Below, one piece after another: positions 39,201 through 50,975 of a stretch of 64,000 bases of DNA. The stretch is from NCBI GenBank assembly GCA_009741485.1, contig CM019216.1, forward strand, positions 50,111,792 through 50,175,791, in the 5' to 3' direction. The stretch comes from Malurus cyaneus samueli (taxonomy: Eukaryota; Chordata; Aves; Passeriformes; Maluridae). Position 1 is the first letter of the stretch, and each line of letters begins with the position of its first letter. A model generated the notes under the pieces. That model searched no databases and was not told the origin of the DNA. It saw nothing but the letters and a program-made list of their open reading frames with translations. Both the position numbers and the translations under genes were made by a program.

Positions 39201-42200
39201 AAAAGCAGGCATTCTGCCATTAGAAAAGGCAAGATTTATAGTTGGTCACACAACAATAACATCTGTGCTGTGCACCTGAGTTAAGATATCTCACTGCGTT
39301 CTCACAAGCTGTTTCTCCACAGGGCTTTTGCCTGATTTTGTGCACAATAAATTTCAAAGACACTGTAAAAATAATGTTTCCAGACTTTAAAGTGTTTGGA
39401 TTTGCAGGCTTAATTAACTCTGTCTCAAGGGCTTTTTTTTTCAGTAAAGAAAGGTATAAAATAGGTCTGTGTTTCTGTGCATATATGTGTATATACAAAG
39501 CACTGTAGAGACTGCTATGGGAAATATTAACTCCATACTGACCAGGCCCAGTACACATTCATACACATATATTTTGGCAGTAGCCCTGTATTTGGCGCCA
39601 CTTATGCTAGATAAAACCAGCATCAGTCACAGATATACCTGCATTTGAGAAGAAGAAAACAAAGTGGAAGTTCTATTTTTGTTTATTTTTTAATCTCAGA
39701 GGTGTTATGTTATAGTTAGCAGTCATTTATTTATAGGTGCATTTTGTGTAATGCATAAAAGTAATTTTCCATGCTATGTACTTATTGGTGGTTTTTAATA
39801 TAAACCTTGCCAAATATATAATGCCTTGGACTTAAGAAGCTGAAGTAGGAATGTCCTAAAGGGATCAAAAATGGAACTAATGAAAGTGGATTTTTTTAAT
39901 CTTCCCCTGCAACTTCAGGAGAAGTGGGAGAAAAAGAGCAAGAATTTACATAGGTATATGTACACAATTCTCTTTTAAGCTTTAACTGGTTTGCCTCTAC
40001 TTTTAGAATCGTTTTCAATTGGATTAAAAATTATGTATGTGCATAAGTAGAATATGGCTACATGATGTTAGTAGGTTTTTCTAATTTCAATTATCGACGT
40101 CTAAACTGATGAGAATACAAAGAGTTATCGAGGTCTCTTGCTATTAGTAGAAGGAAATTATTACCAGTGCATTTCACACAAATCTTTGGAGTATTCTTTC
40201 TGCGAACTGCTTGGTGAGTTTCTGAGAATGCTGTTAAACACTGAAATAACCCCTAAATGGAAGTGAAGGAGGAAAACAAACACATTAAGTGAAGTCAAAT
40301 AGATGAGAAGGACCAAGAGATACAGCTTTATGACAAACACAGTAGTAGTAAGTTAGCAAAGCATGGGTTAACCTCGGATACAATCTGGTTTAGGTAAAGT
40401 AAGATAACTGCATAAATTATCCAGATAATCTTTCATTTTAATTAAGTGTGGCTATTAATTGTTACATGTTAAGATACATTCCTGGCCTTTGTAACTAAGA
40501 TATCATCACTTTTAAAAAAGCAATTTATTATGATGAAATTAAGCTAAAAATTAGTCTTTGGTGGTTACTGAGATATCCTCATGAGGGAAAAAATTATCTA
40601 TTCCTTTGCAGGAAATACAATAAATTGGTACATTTATGACAGGTTCTGAAAATAAAATACTTAAATTATTCTAATGACAAGATTTTGATGTCTTGTTGCT
40701 ATGAGGATATAATTTTGAGAGATGACTGTGCTAAAGGAGAGGGCTAGACTGTAGAAATTTTACTCATGGTCTTGAGTGCTTACATGCATCCAAACCACTG
40801 CACTATTTATGCATATTAGTTGTCTATGGTCTGCATGGTGGATATTTTGAGAAAATAGAAAAACATCCTATTTTGTGTAAAATTACCAAAAAACATTCAA
40901 TTAGTTCCCACTATTTTTTCCTCCCTGCTCTCAGTTATCCAGTTTTTATAATCTTTGTCATCTTTGCTAATATTGATATTGAATAATATTTAATAAATGT
41001 TTAGACAGCTTAGCTTAGGATCAAATTGAAAGCTTCATGAGATATTCTGGAGCCAAGAAAAAGGACAAGCTTGATGCAAATAAAGGGACAAGAGTGAAAG
41101 CATCGTGGAGCCTTGCATTCCTGTATTAGGATGAGACACAAAATCTTTGTTCAACCATGCCATCCAGTAGTGCTACAAAGTAGAGAGGGTATCTGTGTAC
41201 ATTGAAACTGCATTTAAACTGACTAAAATTGTAGGCAAAATTAATTTATGCAATGTGCTTTATGTACTTTGTTTTTTATTTATACTAATTGGAGTTCATC
41301 TGAGATGCACATGAATGAATTAATTAGCTAGAGCTGTGCAATTTTCCTTCTTTTTTTCTTCACTATCTACAAGTTGCTCTTACGATGAAATGTGAGCAAA
41401 TGCAATGGAAAGGAAAAGCAGACCAGAATATAAATAGGTATTAGGCTGTGAGATGAGTGGAAATTTGCTTTAAATACAGATTGATGTTAGGTCAGATTCA
41501 GTAAACTGCTTTACGTGGTGCTCACAGAAAACTGCAGGTGAGCAAGGTGGAAACGAATGTGATATTTTCAAACAACTCTCTTAAAATATGAAAGATACAA
41601 TACAACCAGCATAGTTCCTATGATAATGAGCAATCTTTTTGTTACCTATCCATACACAGAGATTAGCAATCCATTAATGAAGCAAATATGAGTGTGCAGT
41701 AGATCGGGGAAGGCTAAATCAGGGGGGATCTTGTTAGGTAAACAAATTTATGTCTGTATTACATTCCAAAGGTGTTCTTCTAAACTAAAGTTTTTAAGAC
41801 AGGAGTTAAAAAGTCGTCAGGCTTGCTGGTGATTGAGTGCAGAACATCTATACATAATGTGCTGAAAAACAAAGTATATCCAACATAGAGTCATAAAATA
41901 TAGTTGGAAGGTCATCTAGTCTTTCAAGGTCATCTAGTCCAATCCCCCTTCCTCTAGAGTGCCACTAAGATTTCTTGCTATGCTTTGTCTCACCTTCAGT
42001 GCCAGTGACAGGATTTTTCTCCCACTGAAGTCTAATTACTAGCAGAAGTGGCAGGATTTCAGCTGGTACTGTATCTACAGTGTTGTTAAAATAGAGAAGG
42101 AGGGGGAAAGAAAAAAGATGCTTGAGACACACTCAAGAGAAGATCAGATTTTTTTTTTGTGATTAGGGAGGCAACAGAATTATATATTTCTAATGAGAGG

Positions 42201-42240
42201 ATTATTTGAAGGTCCTAACTGATGATGTCTTTTACCTTAG
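36202..42240 (+). other. LAMA2 intron, 6039 bp
   Basis: Holds a CR1 3' fragment (41886-41965) and three stretches that read like conserved non-coding sequence (37500-37660, 38080-38390, 40370-40560), discussed as findings. ORFs such as those near 36823-37442 and 38509-39623 show no recognisable protein. Confidence 0.85.
41886..41965 (-). mobile_element. CR1 LINE 3'-end fragment (antisense)
   Basis: On the plus strand it reads ATAGAGTCATAAAATATAG, then GTTGGAAGGTCATCTAGTC and CATCTAGTCCAATCCCCCTT, the reverse complement of a CR1 3' end. AAGGTCATCTAGTC occurs twice in direct repeat, so the fragment carries a small internal duplication. Only about 80 bases survive. Confidence 0.7.
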
Positions 42241-42452
42241 GTGTGCAGAAGGCTATTTTGGACAACCTCTAATACCAGGGGGATCGTGCCAGCCATGCCA
42301 GTGTAATGACAACCTCGACTTCTCCGTTCCTGGCAGCTGTGACAGCTTGTCTGGTGCTTGTCTGATATGTAAGCCAGGTACAACAGGCCAATATTGTGAG
42401 AGGTGTGCTGATGGATATTTCGGTGATGCTCCTCATGCAAGGAACTGTCAAC
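42241..42452 (+). CDS. LAMA2: LAMA2 exon: end of LE7 and nearly all of LE8
   Basis: Acceptor gatgtcttttaccttag and donor gtaagt bound 212 nt. The first base completes Arg and the exit phase is 1 (first C of a Pro codon). The frame reads CAEGYFGQPLIPGGSC (end of LE7), QPCQCNDNLDFSVPGSC, DSLSGACLICKPGTTGQYC, ERCADGYFGDAPHARNC (LE8 complete). QPCQCNDNLDFS and SGxCLICKPGTTG match mammalian LAMA2 almost exactly. All eight LE8 cysteines are present. Reading past the donor gives a stop after about 40 codons, so the donor is required. Confidence 0.97.
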
Positions 42453-45400
42453 GTAAGTCACGAACTTTTACAGCTTCTGACAGTATTGATCTATCCTGTA
42501 ACTTTGTTCCTGAGAGGAGACTGTGCCTCTGTATGTGTGAGCAGGAGAATGATACAGCATGCTCACAACTCTAATAATGATACTGTGCATCTGCATCTGG
42601 AAAGGGAGGCTTTAAAGTAAATAGAAAGAAGAACTTATTAAAAAAGCTGTAGTTGAAGCATAGATGGAAAAAAAAACAATGAGCGCTGCATGGGTGCAAA
42701 AGGTTATACTGAATGTCAGATCTACAAAAATAAATACAAATAAATGAAAACTATTCCCTAAAAATGCTATAAACTATCCAGAAAAATCCTGTTAACTTGT
42801 GAGACTGAAAGCAGGGAGTGATATTTCAGTTTCAAGGTCTAGCTCTGGCAGCGTTTGTAGCCTGTTTCCCACTTATATAACCTCAGGAAGAGTTGGGAGC
42901 TGGTGCTGCTAACAGGTCAAGGTTCTCCCTCTTGCAAATCACACTCCAAAATCCCCAGACAATTTTTCCAAAGTGCTCTGGAGGAAGGTACCTGGCACTC
43001 CAGCAAACTACCAATTCTGAGCTGAGCAGTGGCATGTTATTCAAGTATCAGCCCCAGCACATCCTTTCCCATAGTGATTGGAAAAAATTATTCAGAGATG
43101 GGAGATTTGGAATGAACAGGAGCTTTTCCTTCTGTAGGAGGCAGTGGCTGTCTCTGAGCCATTGCTGGCACAATTCAGAAAGCCGAACAAGCACTTTTAA
43201 CTTAAAAACATTCTTCATGTACCCTTCCTTCCCATTCTGAGAAGTGGAATGAAACAGGTTACAAACTGTCCTGAAATAGCGCTGTCGCAAGGATTTATTC
43301 CTCCTTGATCCATTGGAGTAAACGTAACGGTAACTCTAATGAGTACAACAGTGCTGCAGCAGGATGGAATTATGCAAGTAAAGGAGCTGGGGCATTGTCT
43401 TCCATGCGTGGAAACACGGGGAGCATGTCTGCAGAATGTGTTGCCAGCACAGAAGTCTGAGGCATTGCCATCTGTTTCCAGGACTTGCCCTATTTGCAGG
43501 TTGCAGTCTAAAAGTGAAAATCCTAAGTTCTGTTGGACCTCCTAAGAGTGTGTGGGAGCCAATGAGATGCAGAACAACACTGGGTTTCTCAGCTGAGGGC
43601 AATAAGCACTGATGTACACGAAGTCATAGATAACCATGAAAACTTACCTGGGTAAATCCTTTCTGTACCTACTTTACACAATGCCAGCAAAAGGTTGGAC
43701 AACCTTAAATATTCTCTCCCTTACTTAATAGGTCGTGATGAGTGATATCGTATAAGTTAGAATGTTAGGTGTGTAAAGTGATTTAAGAAGTGTATTTAAA
43801 AAATCATGGTTTCCAGTAGCTTGTCACCATTTTTGGGGCATCACTAGGAGTGCTGCTTTGACCATTTCCACGTTAGTGAGATGTTCATGACAAAGGTACT
43901 TTATATGAGGAGAGTTTAGAAAACCTACAATTCTAAAAAAATATTAAAAAGAAATATGTGTTTAATGTTGAATTACAGGCTTTGCTTTTGTTGTTGGTAT
44001 CATTGACAAGGAGAGTCCCCTAATGTATTCATATTCTTGTGCTTGCAGTTACCTTGTATTCATCTGCTCTCTGCCTTTCATGTGGGTTTTCTTCTTTGCA
44101 TATGATTTTTTATTTCCTTTGCAGACTTCCATGAAGTTTGCCCTGCAGCTACAATATCAGAGGGACTGTGCTTTTACTTTGTTGTTTTCAATTTTGTTCC
44201 TTATTAAAAAGCAAATCCAAGAGTATTGCAAAGCATGAATTTGCTTTCAAATTATTGTTTGAAATGTTCATTGGTCTTTCACAGTACAGTGCTGTTGTGT
44301 GCATTAACCATTTCAAATGACAGCACAACTTTATGTCATTATATCAAGTCTGAATTTTTTGGTGTATCTGTACAAAACCATAAATATGAGAACAATGAGC
44401 AAATGTCCTGGGCTTATTTGATTTGATTCTAGTAGGTTGTTTTTTGGAGTGAAACTGCGGAGTGTGCTGAAGCAAATACCTGGAGGTTGAGCTGATGGTA
44501 ATAGAGCTCAGTGTTGTGAGATGAATTAAAGCAAATATTCAAGTCTGCCTATGTTCCAGTGCATAGGTACTGCTGTTGTAGGAGAGTAAGTGTGTAGCTT
44601 GATCATAAATACAAGCTCATAAATATTTATAGAAATCTAGAGAGAATGAAGGGTCTTGACCAGTGTCATTTTGGAAGAAAGTAAGACAAATTTATCTGAC
44701 AGAGAATAATGATGTTATAACAACCATGTGGAGGTTTGGACAAGAGCTAATTTTCCCAGTAGAGGGGAATGAATGGAAGGCTTTAGGTGAGATAAATGCA
44801 ATTTATTAGATTGAGTAGCAGTTTATGAGATGAATAGCCCTGACTCTATGTTTCTTCTCTGTGTATGTTATGCCAGAGCTAAGAAAAACAATCACAGTCC
44901 TGATATTCCAAATTCTCCCTTATTGTTGTGTTGCACCCAGTCATCTGTGACTAAGTTAAGACACCATGGCGTGCTGCTTGTTGTAATATGTAACATAAAT
45001 AGAACAAACTCTTCTGTTTATAAAATTAGTGTAAGTTTCCCTTGTGATTTTTGTGTTGTCATATGCCTGATAAGCAAAACAATTCAAATCAGACTGAGTT
45101 TGGGTTTTGAGGTCTGTATAAAAATATCAGGGAAATACTTCTAATTTGCATTGAGGATTGTAGTTTGTTGGATCTGAACTTTAGCATCATCTTTCCCCAC
45201 TGACCATTTAATTAGACATATACTCAAAACATATTTATATCTGATACTCATTGCTGTGTATGGTTTGGAGTGTCAGCAGTTTTAAAACATGAATATCATG
45301 GTAAAGAGTACTGTATACAGGATGAAAGAGGTAAATTGTAGATTAGCTTTCAATATAGTATTGAAAGCTGAAAGTGAAAGGAAAAGATTAGCAATGTTAA

Positions 45401-46879
45401 TTACATCAGGAGGGTTTTCTAATTTTTACTTTTAAAAAGTGTATTGCAAAACAGAAGGAGATCAAAATTTTTGAAGGTATTGCATGACCTGTAGGTATAA
45501 ACAGCAGAATCAGCATGTTTTTGTTACTTGCTACAGAATTTTTGCAAACGTTTGAGAAACAATGCCATGAACAGAATGGCAAGTCATAAAGTTGCTTTCA
45601 TAAAAAGAAGCAACTTTTACAGAATACTTCAAAAGCAGGGAGAAAAAAAAAACCACACCATTCCATTTCTAATTGGAAATTGTAAATTCACAAGTCCAAT
45701 GTAGTAATGAGGAAGGTTCTGTTGTAATAGTCTATGTATAGGAAAAATGTAACTGCCTTGTCTCATATAGCACCTTCTGACATAAGTATGTGACTGCCAT
45801 GTGCTCGCTGTTGGGACTCAAGTGTTTCTTAAAATGAAGATATCAGGTTGAGAAAAAAAAACAATGCATGCAGATAGGGCACTGCAGGAAGGCAAAATGT
45901 GGACTGGAGCACAAGTTTACTGAGTGCATTGATAATTGCTATAGAGATGTGGATTCATTCCCTTCTGGGAGGAAAAAAAGGATGTGCAGGAGCCAGGTCA
46001 TTGTGATGGAATCAGTGACTTGCATGATTATAGCTCCTGTGACACCACTCATATCCCTGTTCTCTACTGAGAAAAATGCCTGCATCCCAAAAGGATTGAA
46101 CAACGTAAGGGTTCTTGTGGTTGAAGAACATAACGGGTGATAGACATCTTCCCAAAAATTTGTCTTCTCCTAAAACGTAAGAATTTAGGAGCAATAAGCA
46201 TTGCTTTTTTTTCCTCAAGAAACAACATTTTTCATTGCCTTTTTAAATCTTTAAGGGAGCACTGTGATGACTTAGGCTGGTCAGTTGGGTTACATTTCCT
46301 CTGGAAACTGTGATGCTGTTGCAGAGACAGAAATCCTGCAGAGTCATAGTAGCAGATAATCCTTGGTATGTTTTTCAATGCGGCCTGAGGCATGAGAACA
46401 TTACTGCCCCTCTATAGAGTCAAACTTGTCCTGGCCTCTCAGCCTGCCAGCATTCCCTGATGATTACATTAACAGGGAGTGAACTCCAGGACAGCAGAAC
46501 CAGCATGCAGAGCAGTAACACTCCCACTGGCTGTAACTACATCCTGTACAAATCCCGTGTAAGGGTCTGTACCCTTTTTGTATTTTTCTCTCAGCCCTGC
46601 CCACTCTCTGTAATCTGCCCTCAACATCCTGATTTGATCTGAGAGGAGCATCAAAAACAAGTTGCTAATGAACTTGAGGCAAAATTTCTGACTGCAATAA
46701 TTTAGAGCAAAGTTCTGCATTAATCTGAGCAGGTTAGTGTGTCTGTGTATGGGAGCAACACCTTCATGTTTTACACAGGCTGGGTGTTTCTCACGGTGGG
46801 AAAGGCTGCACTGGAAACATTTGGCTATCAGATTTAGCTTCAGAAAACACATTAACATCTCCTTCTTCTTCCTCTGCAG
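42453..46879 (+). other. LAMA2 intron, 4427 bp
   Basis: No gene, mobile-element body or RNA gene recognised. It includes a perfect 11-bp inverted repeat (45345-45369) and a few short ORFs on both strands (43048-43602, 45868-46858) that lack splice-consistent or domain support. Confidence 0.85.
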
Positions 46880-46986
46880 CCTGTCACTGTCACATGAATG
46901 GCTCGTTCTCGGAGATCTGTGACTCTCGGACGGGACAGTGCGAGTGTAAAGCCAACGTCATCGGGCGCCGCTGTGACATCTGCAAA
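46880..46986 (+). CDS. LAMA2: LAMA2 exon: most of LE9
   Basis: Acceptor ccttcttcttcctctgcag and donor gtgagt, both strong, bound 107 nt. Two bases complete Pro from the previous exon and the exit phase is 0. The frame reads CHCHMNGSFSEICDSRTG, then QCECKANVIGRRCDICK. It provides Cys1 to Cys7 of LE9. NGS is a potential N-glycosylation site absent from mammalian LAMA2 as I know it (which has AGGS). Cys8 comes from the next exon used: the constitutive exon at 50795, or the candidate extra exon at 48106. The exon is CpG-rich compared with its surroundings. Confidence 0.97.
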
Positions 46987-48105
46987 GTGAGTGAGCAGAG
47001 ATGGGGTTCCTTTCAGCTTGCTTCCCTGATTGTCATAACTAAATATCATTTGGTTCTGGATAGGGTGTTTTTAATTCTGTTGTTTATTTTTCATTGAAAG
47101 AGCATATATGGATTTTTCTTATGTAGAGAAAGGTAAAATGGTTACTTTTTAAACGTATTCTAAGGGTTTTTAGAAAAAACGCAAGACATTGCATTTACAT
47201 ACAATGAACACATTTTAAGCTTCACTGTATCTATGCATTGTATGCACATATATATAGATACATATATGTATATAGACACATATGTATATAGATATAGTGG
47301 TATCTATACCGTTGTATACATGTATATACACTTTATATTCTGAATATTTGTTATAAATAAATTAGTTTAAAATATTGCAGCTTTGCGAGATAATCCCTCT
47401 ATGAAGAAAGTTGCAAACTATCTGGTAGCATCTGATTTTTTTTTTTTAAGAAAAAAAGCAGAATGCTAGTTTAGTTCTGCTGCAATGTTTTGCTTTCATA
47501 GTTTTTTTCTGAAAGTTTTTTCTTGTGTTGTCCAAACAATGTATTACTTTTTTGTGAAAGTGTTTTTTGCCTTGACATTGTTTTCCTGTCTCATAAATCA
47601 CTGCAGAGAAATATTGTTTCATAAACTTTCACAGAGTTGTCTTCAGGCAGCTAAGGAATATGCTATAGCTGGCTGCACATTTCTCCAGTTCAACATAAGG
47701 ACTCCTGAGTTAGGCCAGTGTCCTCAGAACACCTCCACCTGTGTGCAATTTAAAGCCCATAAATAACTCCGTAGAAATCAAAAGGATCATTTTCACCCTT
47801 TAAAATTATGTAATTTCTGAAGGGGTTTGCTCACACTCCTCTTTCAACAGTATTTAAAGTGCCTGTTCAAAGAAAAATTGCTGATATCAGTGGAATTTGC
47901 AGATTGCATAAGGTACCCAGCAAAAGTCTCAAACTCATAAATACAATACTGGTGCTCAATCGGAATTAATCTTTGTTTACTTCTGTGTTTACTCCTGTCT
48001 CTATTCCTGTACTCTTTTTATGTGGTGTTATCTTTTTATGTGGTCTGTCTCATTATCTTCACTTTCTAACAGTCTTTACTTTTAATTTACTTTTCATTCT
48101 TAAAG
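46987..48105 (+). other. LAMA2 intron, 1119 bp (up to candidate extra exon)
   Basis: AT-rich, including a TA-rich palindromic repeat (47238-47342). It ends in a pyrimidine-rich stretch leading to ttcattcttaaag, a plausible acceptor for the segment at 48106. Confidence 0.7.
47238..47342. repeat. AT-rich imperfect palindromic repeat
   Basis: Repeated TATAGATACATATATGTATA-like units, with TATACATGTATA and GATATAG..CTATACC self-complementary pieces. Probably a diverged TA/GATA microsatellite. Confidence 0.75.
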
Positions 48106-48252
48106 CCCAACTACTTCTGGGCCCCCGAGAAGCTGTTTTGTATACCCTGTGGCTGCAGTGCTTTAGGATCTGTGTCACTGCAGTGTGATGCGTTGGGAAG
48201 ATGTGTCTGCAAATCAGGATTCACGGGCAGACGCTGTGAAATGGGCACACAG
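48106..48252 (+). CDS. LAMA2: Candidate extra LAMA2 exon: additional LE module between LE9 and LE10
   Basis: A 147-nt segment, phase 0 at both ends, encodes 49 residues: PNYFWAPEKLFC, IPCGCSALGSVSLQC, DALGRCVCKSGFTGRRC, EMGTQ. The spacing is that of an LE module cut at the same point as the exon pair 46880 and 50795: it starts with the P-x-x-F segment supplying Cys8 to the previous module, then gives Cys1 to Cys6. Cys7 is missing: the codon at 48244-48246 is GGC (Gly) where TGC would complete CxxC. GS-x-SLQC-x-x-x-GRC-x-C resembles the last LE modules of gamma chains. The acceptor is good. The donor CAG|gtgcct is mediocre, with in-frame alternatives after 48297 and 48369. The flanking exons also join correctly without it, as in mammals. 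It could be a lineage-specific or optional exon, or a decaying one. Confidence 0.5.
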
Positions 48253-50794
48253 GTGCCTAAATTGCAAGAAAATGCAGGAAGCAGTCAGCAGATTCGAGTA
48301 CCCCCACGGAGGTGGGGCACCGGCAGCGCCGGTGGGTGCCCACGAGGCGCTTATCGTCCTGCAGTTCTGGTAATGAGCAACTCTGCTTTGCATGGGCTGG
48401 AGTCCCCTGTTTGCTTGTGTTTGGAGCTCACACAGTTTGCTTGTGGTTTTAATTTTTATTAATGTATAGTTATTTTAATGTTACAATATGAGAAGTTCTC
48501 AAGGAACACCCAGGCTTGGAAGACAAGTGGCGTTTTAGGATGCTTCCTCAATCCTAAGGGTTTCATCTTGCAAGTGGTGATGTCAGAGAGAAATTAGATA
48601 TCAGATTAAGTCCAAAAACAGCACCATCAACAGCAGTATGCACAAAATGCATGGGAGATGTACATAAAACAGTGGATTTTCTTGGACTTTGCAGCATAAG
48701 ACATCCTTTTCTAACAATTCAAGAATCAATAGCTTAAGGAGTTTGAGAGAAGGATCAGCCCCACAGGCAAAGAGTTAAGATTTAATTTTAAAATATTAAT
48801 TATAACTGGTGTTAAAAGTTCTCATTAGTGAGTATGGCCAGTTATCTGAGCCATTTTTAACTCAGTGCAGTTATGTGAGTATAATGCCCAAAATGACAGG
48901 AGTGTTTGTTCCTTATCACAAACCAACAAAGCAACTTATTTCCTAAAATTAAGTAATTATGATACAACTGCTTCTAACAGAGCAGTATTTTAGGAATGTT
49001 GTTTGCTCTCCCTGCAATTCAAAACCTCCAAACACATCACACCCTCTTTGAAAAATACCTGGCAGTGTTTTTCATCCTCAGCTAGACCCTGAGGCCCATG
49101 GTGTATTCATTCATGTGGATTCCTTTGGAGAAATGAGCTTTTTCCCATTAAATGTTTGTTGGTTTACTGTGTTGCCCACACAGTACACCGTTGTAGACAT
49201 GATATAATACGTTGGGAAAATCCACTGTATTTCCGAATTGTAATCTAGGATCTGATCTCTTGTTCAGTAAATATGATTCTTAGAATTTCTGTGTATAAAC
49301 AAAATTTGCTGAGAACTTTGACTTTGCATGACTGATCGAAATATCTTTGTGTTCAGCCCTCCTCACAGAGTGCAACCCAGCATGCTGGTGGCCTTTTCCA
49401 ACTTAATGCAGTGTGGAGTGCTAGTATCAGACCTTTTCTGACTGTCACCCTCTCAAACAGAATTTATTAGATTCTATCTAAATTGAGAACTGAGATGCAT
49501 GCTGTGCATTGGTTGCTTCACTGCATTAATCTGAATATCTGTCCTGAGATTGTGCATATTCATATTTGTGTGTGTTTCTCCCTGTGTAAAAGAAATCTTT
49601 AGAGACAGTCAGGTAATTTATTGAACCTTGAGTTTAATTAAATGAGTTTGATGCACCATGTTTTGTCATGCAGAAGTATAACATTTGCAAAACATTTCAA
49701 TATAGAATTTGGAAATGAAAATCATGTAGTTCTTAATTACATGTAAGATCAAGCATTTGCTTATGCATTTGCTCATATGATTCTTCAGGACGAATTCTGA
49801 CCATAGATGTGGTCCTATATTCTGACACCTATCAGCAGATTCTCTATGTGGGTGGGGAACTTCTGTATTAACCTCAGAGATCAGATTTCAGGACTTTTCC
49901 GTGGAAAGCTTCTGAAGTTTCAGAGAGTTCACCAATACAAGGGGTCCTACTCTGAATTTGAATATGAAGTATGATTTGTTCCAAGGAGCCTCTGTTGATT
50001 GGTGCAGTGAAACCCACGAGGTCTTTTGGTTGAACGCTTCATGCAGAACTCTGTATCACAGTATACAAATGAGTGTGTCATTCACACACACTTTTTGCTC
50101 TCCACTAGTGAAGTTAAGGAGGAAATTTATTACTAGAGTTGATAGCATCTACTCTGGTTCTCTAGAAACTATATTGATCAGTGCAAAGAGAGAGAAAAGG
50201 AAGAAAATAGAAGCGAAACAGAGGTCTACGGAGTTTTTATCTTAAAAAAATCCCCATTATTGTTTGTATTGTACACAAATACATTATCTCTATGTTGTTC
50301 TAAAGTTATTCCTATATATCATTCTAAAGAATTGCCCTCGAGTTACTGGATACAGTTATTGCCTTTGCTCAGAGGAGATAAAATCTCGTTGTTCAGAGGC
50401 TTTCCAGCTGAATTGATCTCCATTCATAGCTACAAATTTAAATTCACTCTCTTAGCAACAAACTGCCTGACATAACCTTACAGCCGGGGACAGGGTATGT
50501 ATGCAGTGCTGACATACATTCCATTCCAAGTGAGAATTGTACTTAGGGAAACAGCCTTGTAAGAAATGTGTTGCATTGCAGCACATTCATGACAGCATCA
50601 GGTAACATGCTGAAATCTTTATTCTTTCTCAGTAGTGTAGGTCATTTAGGGTCCTTGCTCCAGGGTTTTACCACTACAATTTCATTAAAAGTACTATTTC
50701 AGTGATGAAGAGGAAAGAGCAACCCTTTCAGCGTTCCCTCTTTTCTCCTGGTCATCATTCCATGTACTAACTGCTTTTCCCCACTCTGTGGCAG
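48253..50794 (+). other. LAMA2 intron, 2542 bp (after candidate extra exon)
   Basis: The first 120 bases stay open in the frame of the preceding segment and include a GC-rich patch with a 7-bp stem (48318-48334). The rest is AT-rich without recognisable elements. If the extra exon is not used, 46987-50794 is one 3808-bp intron. Confidence 0.7.
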
Positions 50795-50975
50795 CCTGGA
50801 ACATTTGGCTTACAGTCTTCAAGAGGATGTGTTCCCTGCAACTGCAACTCTTTTGGTTCCAAATCCTTCGATTGCAATGGAGAAGGACAATGTTTTTGCC
50901 AGCCTGGAGTGACAGGAAAGAAGTGTGATCGCTGTGCACATGGATTTTACAACTTTGAAGAAGGAGGATGTACTC
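50795..50975 (+). CDS. LAMA2: LAMA2 exon: end of LE9 and LE10
   Basis: Acceptor ttttccccactctgtggcag and donor gtatgt bound 181 nt, entering in phase 0 and leaving with one base of a Pro codon. The frame reads PGTFGLQSSRGC (Cys8 of LE9), then VPCNCNSFGSKSFDC, NGEGQCFCQPGVTGKKC and DRCAHGFYNFEEGGC, a complete LE10 with all eight cysteines. CNCNSFGSKSFDC and QPGVTGKKCDRCAHG match mammalian LAMA2 closely. In the known protein this exon follows the CDICK end of the exon at 46880 directly. Confidence 0.97.

Noticed and set aside
45868..46140. 90-aa plus-strand ORF with several cysteines (GHCRKAKCGLEHKFTEC)
   Set aside because: Spacing does not match LE or another extracellular module, no splice acceptor in phase with LAMA2, and the region reads as ordinary intron.
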